NCBI GenBank assembly: GCA_012514775.1
Contig: JAAYZQ010000242.1
Coordinates: 1 to 5,997 of the forward strand
Direction of reading: 5' to 3'
From: Anaerolineaceae bacterium
GTDB taxonomy: Bacteria > Chloroflexota > Anaerolineae > JAAYZQ01
DNA: 5,997 nt
The notes beneath the pieces were generated by a model, which worked only from the letters and a program-made list of their open reading frames with translations, searched no databases and had not been told where the DNA came from. This document shows positions 5,801 to 5,997 of the stretch, piece after piece; position 1 is the first letter of the stretch; every line of letters starts with the position of its first letter. The position numbers were made by a program, and so were the translations under genes.

Positions 5801-5997
5801 GAGACGATGAACGGCCAGAAGGTGACCATGGCCGGCATGCTCAGCTCGCTGCGGCGCATCATGACCAAGAAGGGCCAGCCCATGGCCTTTGCCCAGCTCG
5901 AGGATTTGCAGGGCACCATCGAGGTGGTCATCTTTCCCAGCCTGTGGGAAGAGACGGCCGAGATGTGGCAGCAGGAGCGCGTCCTCATCGTGCGGGG
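2858..5997 (+). CDS. dnaE: DNA polymerase III alpha subunit (DnaE), 3' end cut by window
   Basis: Catalytic subunit of the replicative C-family DNA polymerase; 1046 codons are present of a usual roughly 1150-1250. GTG start: the next residues DFVHLHVHSDFSLLDG are the family's N-terminus. The PHP domain (about 1-280) keeps its likely metal ligands: H7, H9, D16, H41 (TDHG), E66, H87, C137, D205 and H207 (NDVHY). The palm has RGSAAGS (358-364), PDIDLDF with catalytic D397 and D399, and the third catalytic Asp D554 in KVDFLGL. SRHASTHAAG lies at 501-510. The fingers region follows, with YQEQI and ARYGFNKAHASDYA; an HhH region starts near 823 (RYGLGAIKNVGEG); a probable beta-clamp binding peptide QFSMF is at 915-919; and the OB fold begins near 988. 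The rest of the OB fold and the tau-binding domain are off the window. The clamp motif and intact PHP domain favour a replicative DnaE1 over the error-prone DnaE2 (ImuC). No intein or frameshift is seen. Confidence 0.97.
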   Translation, partial: MDFVHLHVHSDFSLLDGLGKVKDLIQAAASMGMPALALTDHGVMFGVLHFYHAAQKAGIKPIVGCEIYVAPRGMTDRDPQQDTRPAHLLLLAENQAGYHNLMQIATAAQLEGFYYKPRVDRPFLAAHAEGLIALSSCGSGEVPRHFQHGRPDRAAEAAAWYRDVFGPDNFFLELQEHDLPDMVAVNRGLVELSRQTGIPLVATNDVHYVRRDQAYAHEVLLSIQTGKTMTSPDRLRMNNDSYYLKSADEMAALFPDLPEALGNTLLIAERCNVDLAPSGFHLPRLDVPQGYTAETYLRHLTETGLQRLYGEAAAGEAVRNRLDHELRIIHDMGFDVYFLIVWDLCQFAREKDMWWNVRGSAAGSIVAYGLGITNLDPLEHNLIFERFLNPGRVTMPDIDLDFPDDRREEMIRYTVEKYGADKVAQIITFGTLGPKAAVRDVGRALDIPLGEVDKVARLVPGGPGARLEEAITQVPELRQMYEGIDYVRTLVDTALEVEGVSRHASTHAAGVVITDKPLVEYTPLHRPTRGADEGLPVTQYTMDVLEDTGLLKVDFLGLSTLTIMRRAVDLIRERHGTTFTQNDIPLDDPDTYRLLSSGEVTGIFQVESAGMRRVLTSMRPTKFDHIVAVLALYRPGPMEFIDDYIAGLQGKEPEYIHPALKPILGETFGICVYQEQIIRILTDIGGYTPGEADLVRKAVGKKIREQLVLHRESFVRGAHEHSGMDEESAHRIFDAFEYFARYGFNKAHASDYAIITVQTAYLKAHYPVEYMTALLTVEQGNTEKVGLLIAEARRLGIEVLPPCVNKSGIGFTIEEDEGKAAIRYGLGAIKNVGEGPVEAILEARRSATPDGRREEPFADVDDFCQRVDLRQVNRRALECLVKAGALAGMGTRAQLLAVMDRMISISQQAHGAALQFSMFDMDAFADTARLAADLPDVPDVSRREALSWEKELVGAYISDHPLSRVWATLENTITVLSGQVDETMNGQKVTMAGMLSSLRRIMTKKGQPMAFAQLEDLQGTIEVVIFPSLWEETAEMWQQERVLIVR

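Overview
The window is GC-rich bacterial chromosome holding two divergently transcribed genes, both cut by the window edges, with a 732-bp intergenic region between them. The right half (2858 to the end, + strand) is dnaE, the replicative DNA polymerase III alpha subunit: 1046 codons are present and the C-terminus is missing. The left half (2125 down to 1, - strand) encodes a CHAT caspase-like protease fused to an NB-ARC/STAND NTPase: 708 codons are present and the C-terminal sensor part is missing. The style of the DnaE protein (HLHVHSDFSLLDG start, WWNVRGSAAGS, MPDIDLDFPDDRR) and the CHAT-STAND architecture suggest a Chloroflexota bacterium, perhaps Anaerolineae-like. That is inference from remembered family patterns, not a search.

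Layout. 1-2125 (-): CHAT (about residues 40-310), then the NTPase core (Walker A 376-383, Walker B 455-462, TSR motif 597-599, GHPLAI 656-661). Between Walker B and the TSR motif sits an extra roughly 80-residue helical module (about 488-566) that resembles an effector-associated domain (EAD, death-like adaptor fold). 2126-2857: two outward-facing promoters flank a block (2376-2735) of palindromic and inverted repeats. The CHAT promoter is TTGCCA-17-TATAGT, with a long leader of about 172 nt that contains a strong 35-nt hairpin. The dnaE promoter is an extended -10 (TGgTATAAT) with a short leader of about 25 nt. 2858-5997 (+): dnaE with PHP, palm, thumb, fingers, HhH, clamp-binding peptide and the start of the OB fold.

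How the parts relate. dnaE is a housekeeping gene. The CHAT-STAND gene has the layout of prokaryotic NLR-like conflict/cell-death proteins: an N-terminal protease effector, an NTPase switch, and a C-terminal sensor outside the window. No functional link between the two genes can be read from the sequence; they share only the intergenic region. Both genes have similar GC-biased codon use, so the CHAT gene does not look recently acquired from a different base composition.

Most interesting points: the EAD-like domain apparently inserted inside the STAND ATPase core, and the compact series of hairpins built around GTTGAAAC whose stems differ by compensatory changes, next to an inverted cluster of CACTGA/TCAGTG motifs and a 25-bp inverted repeat.
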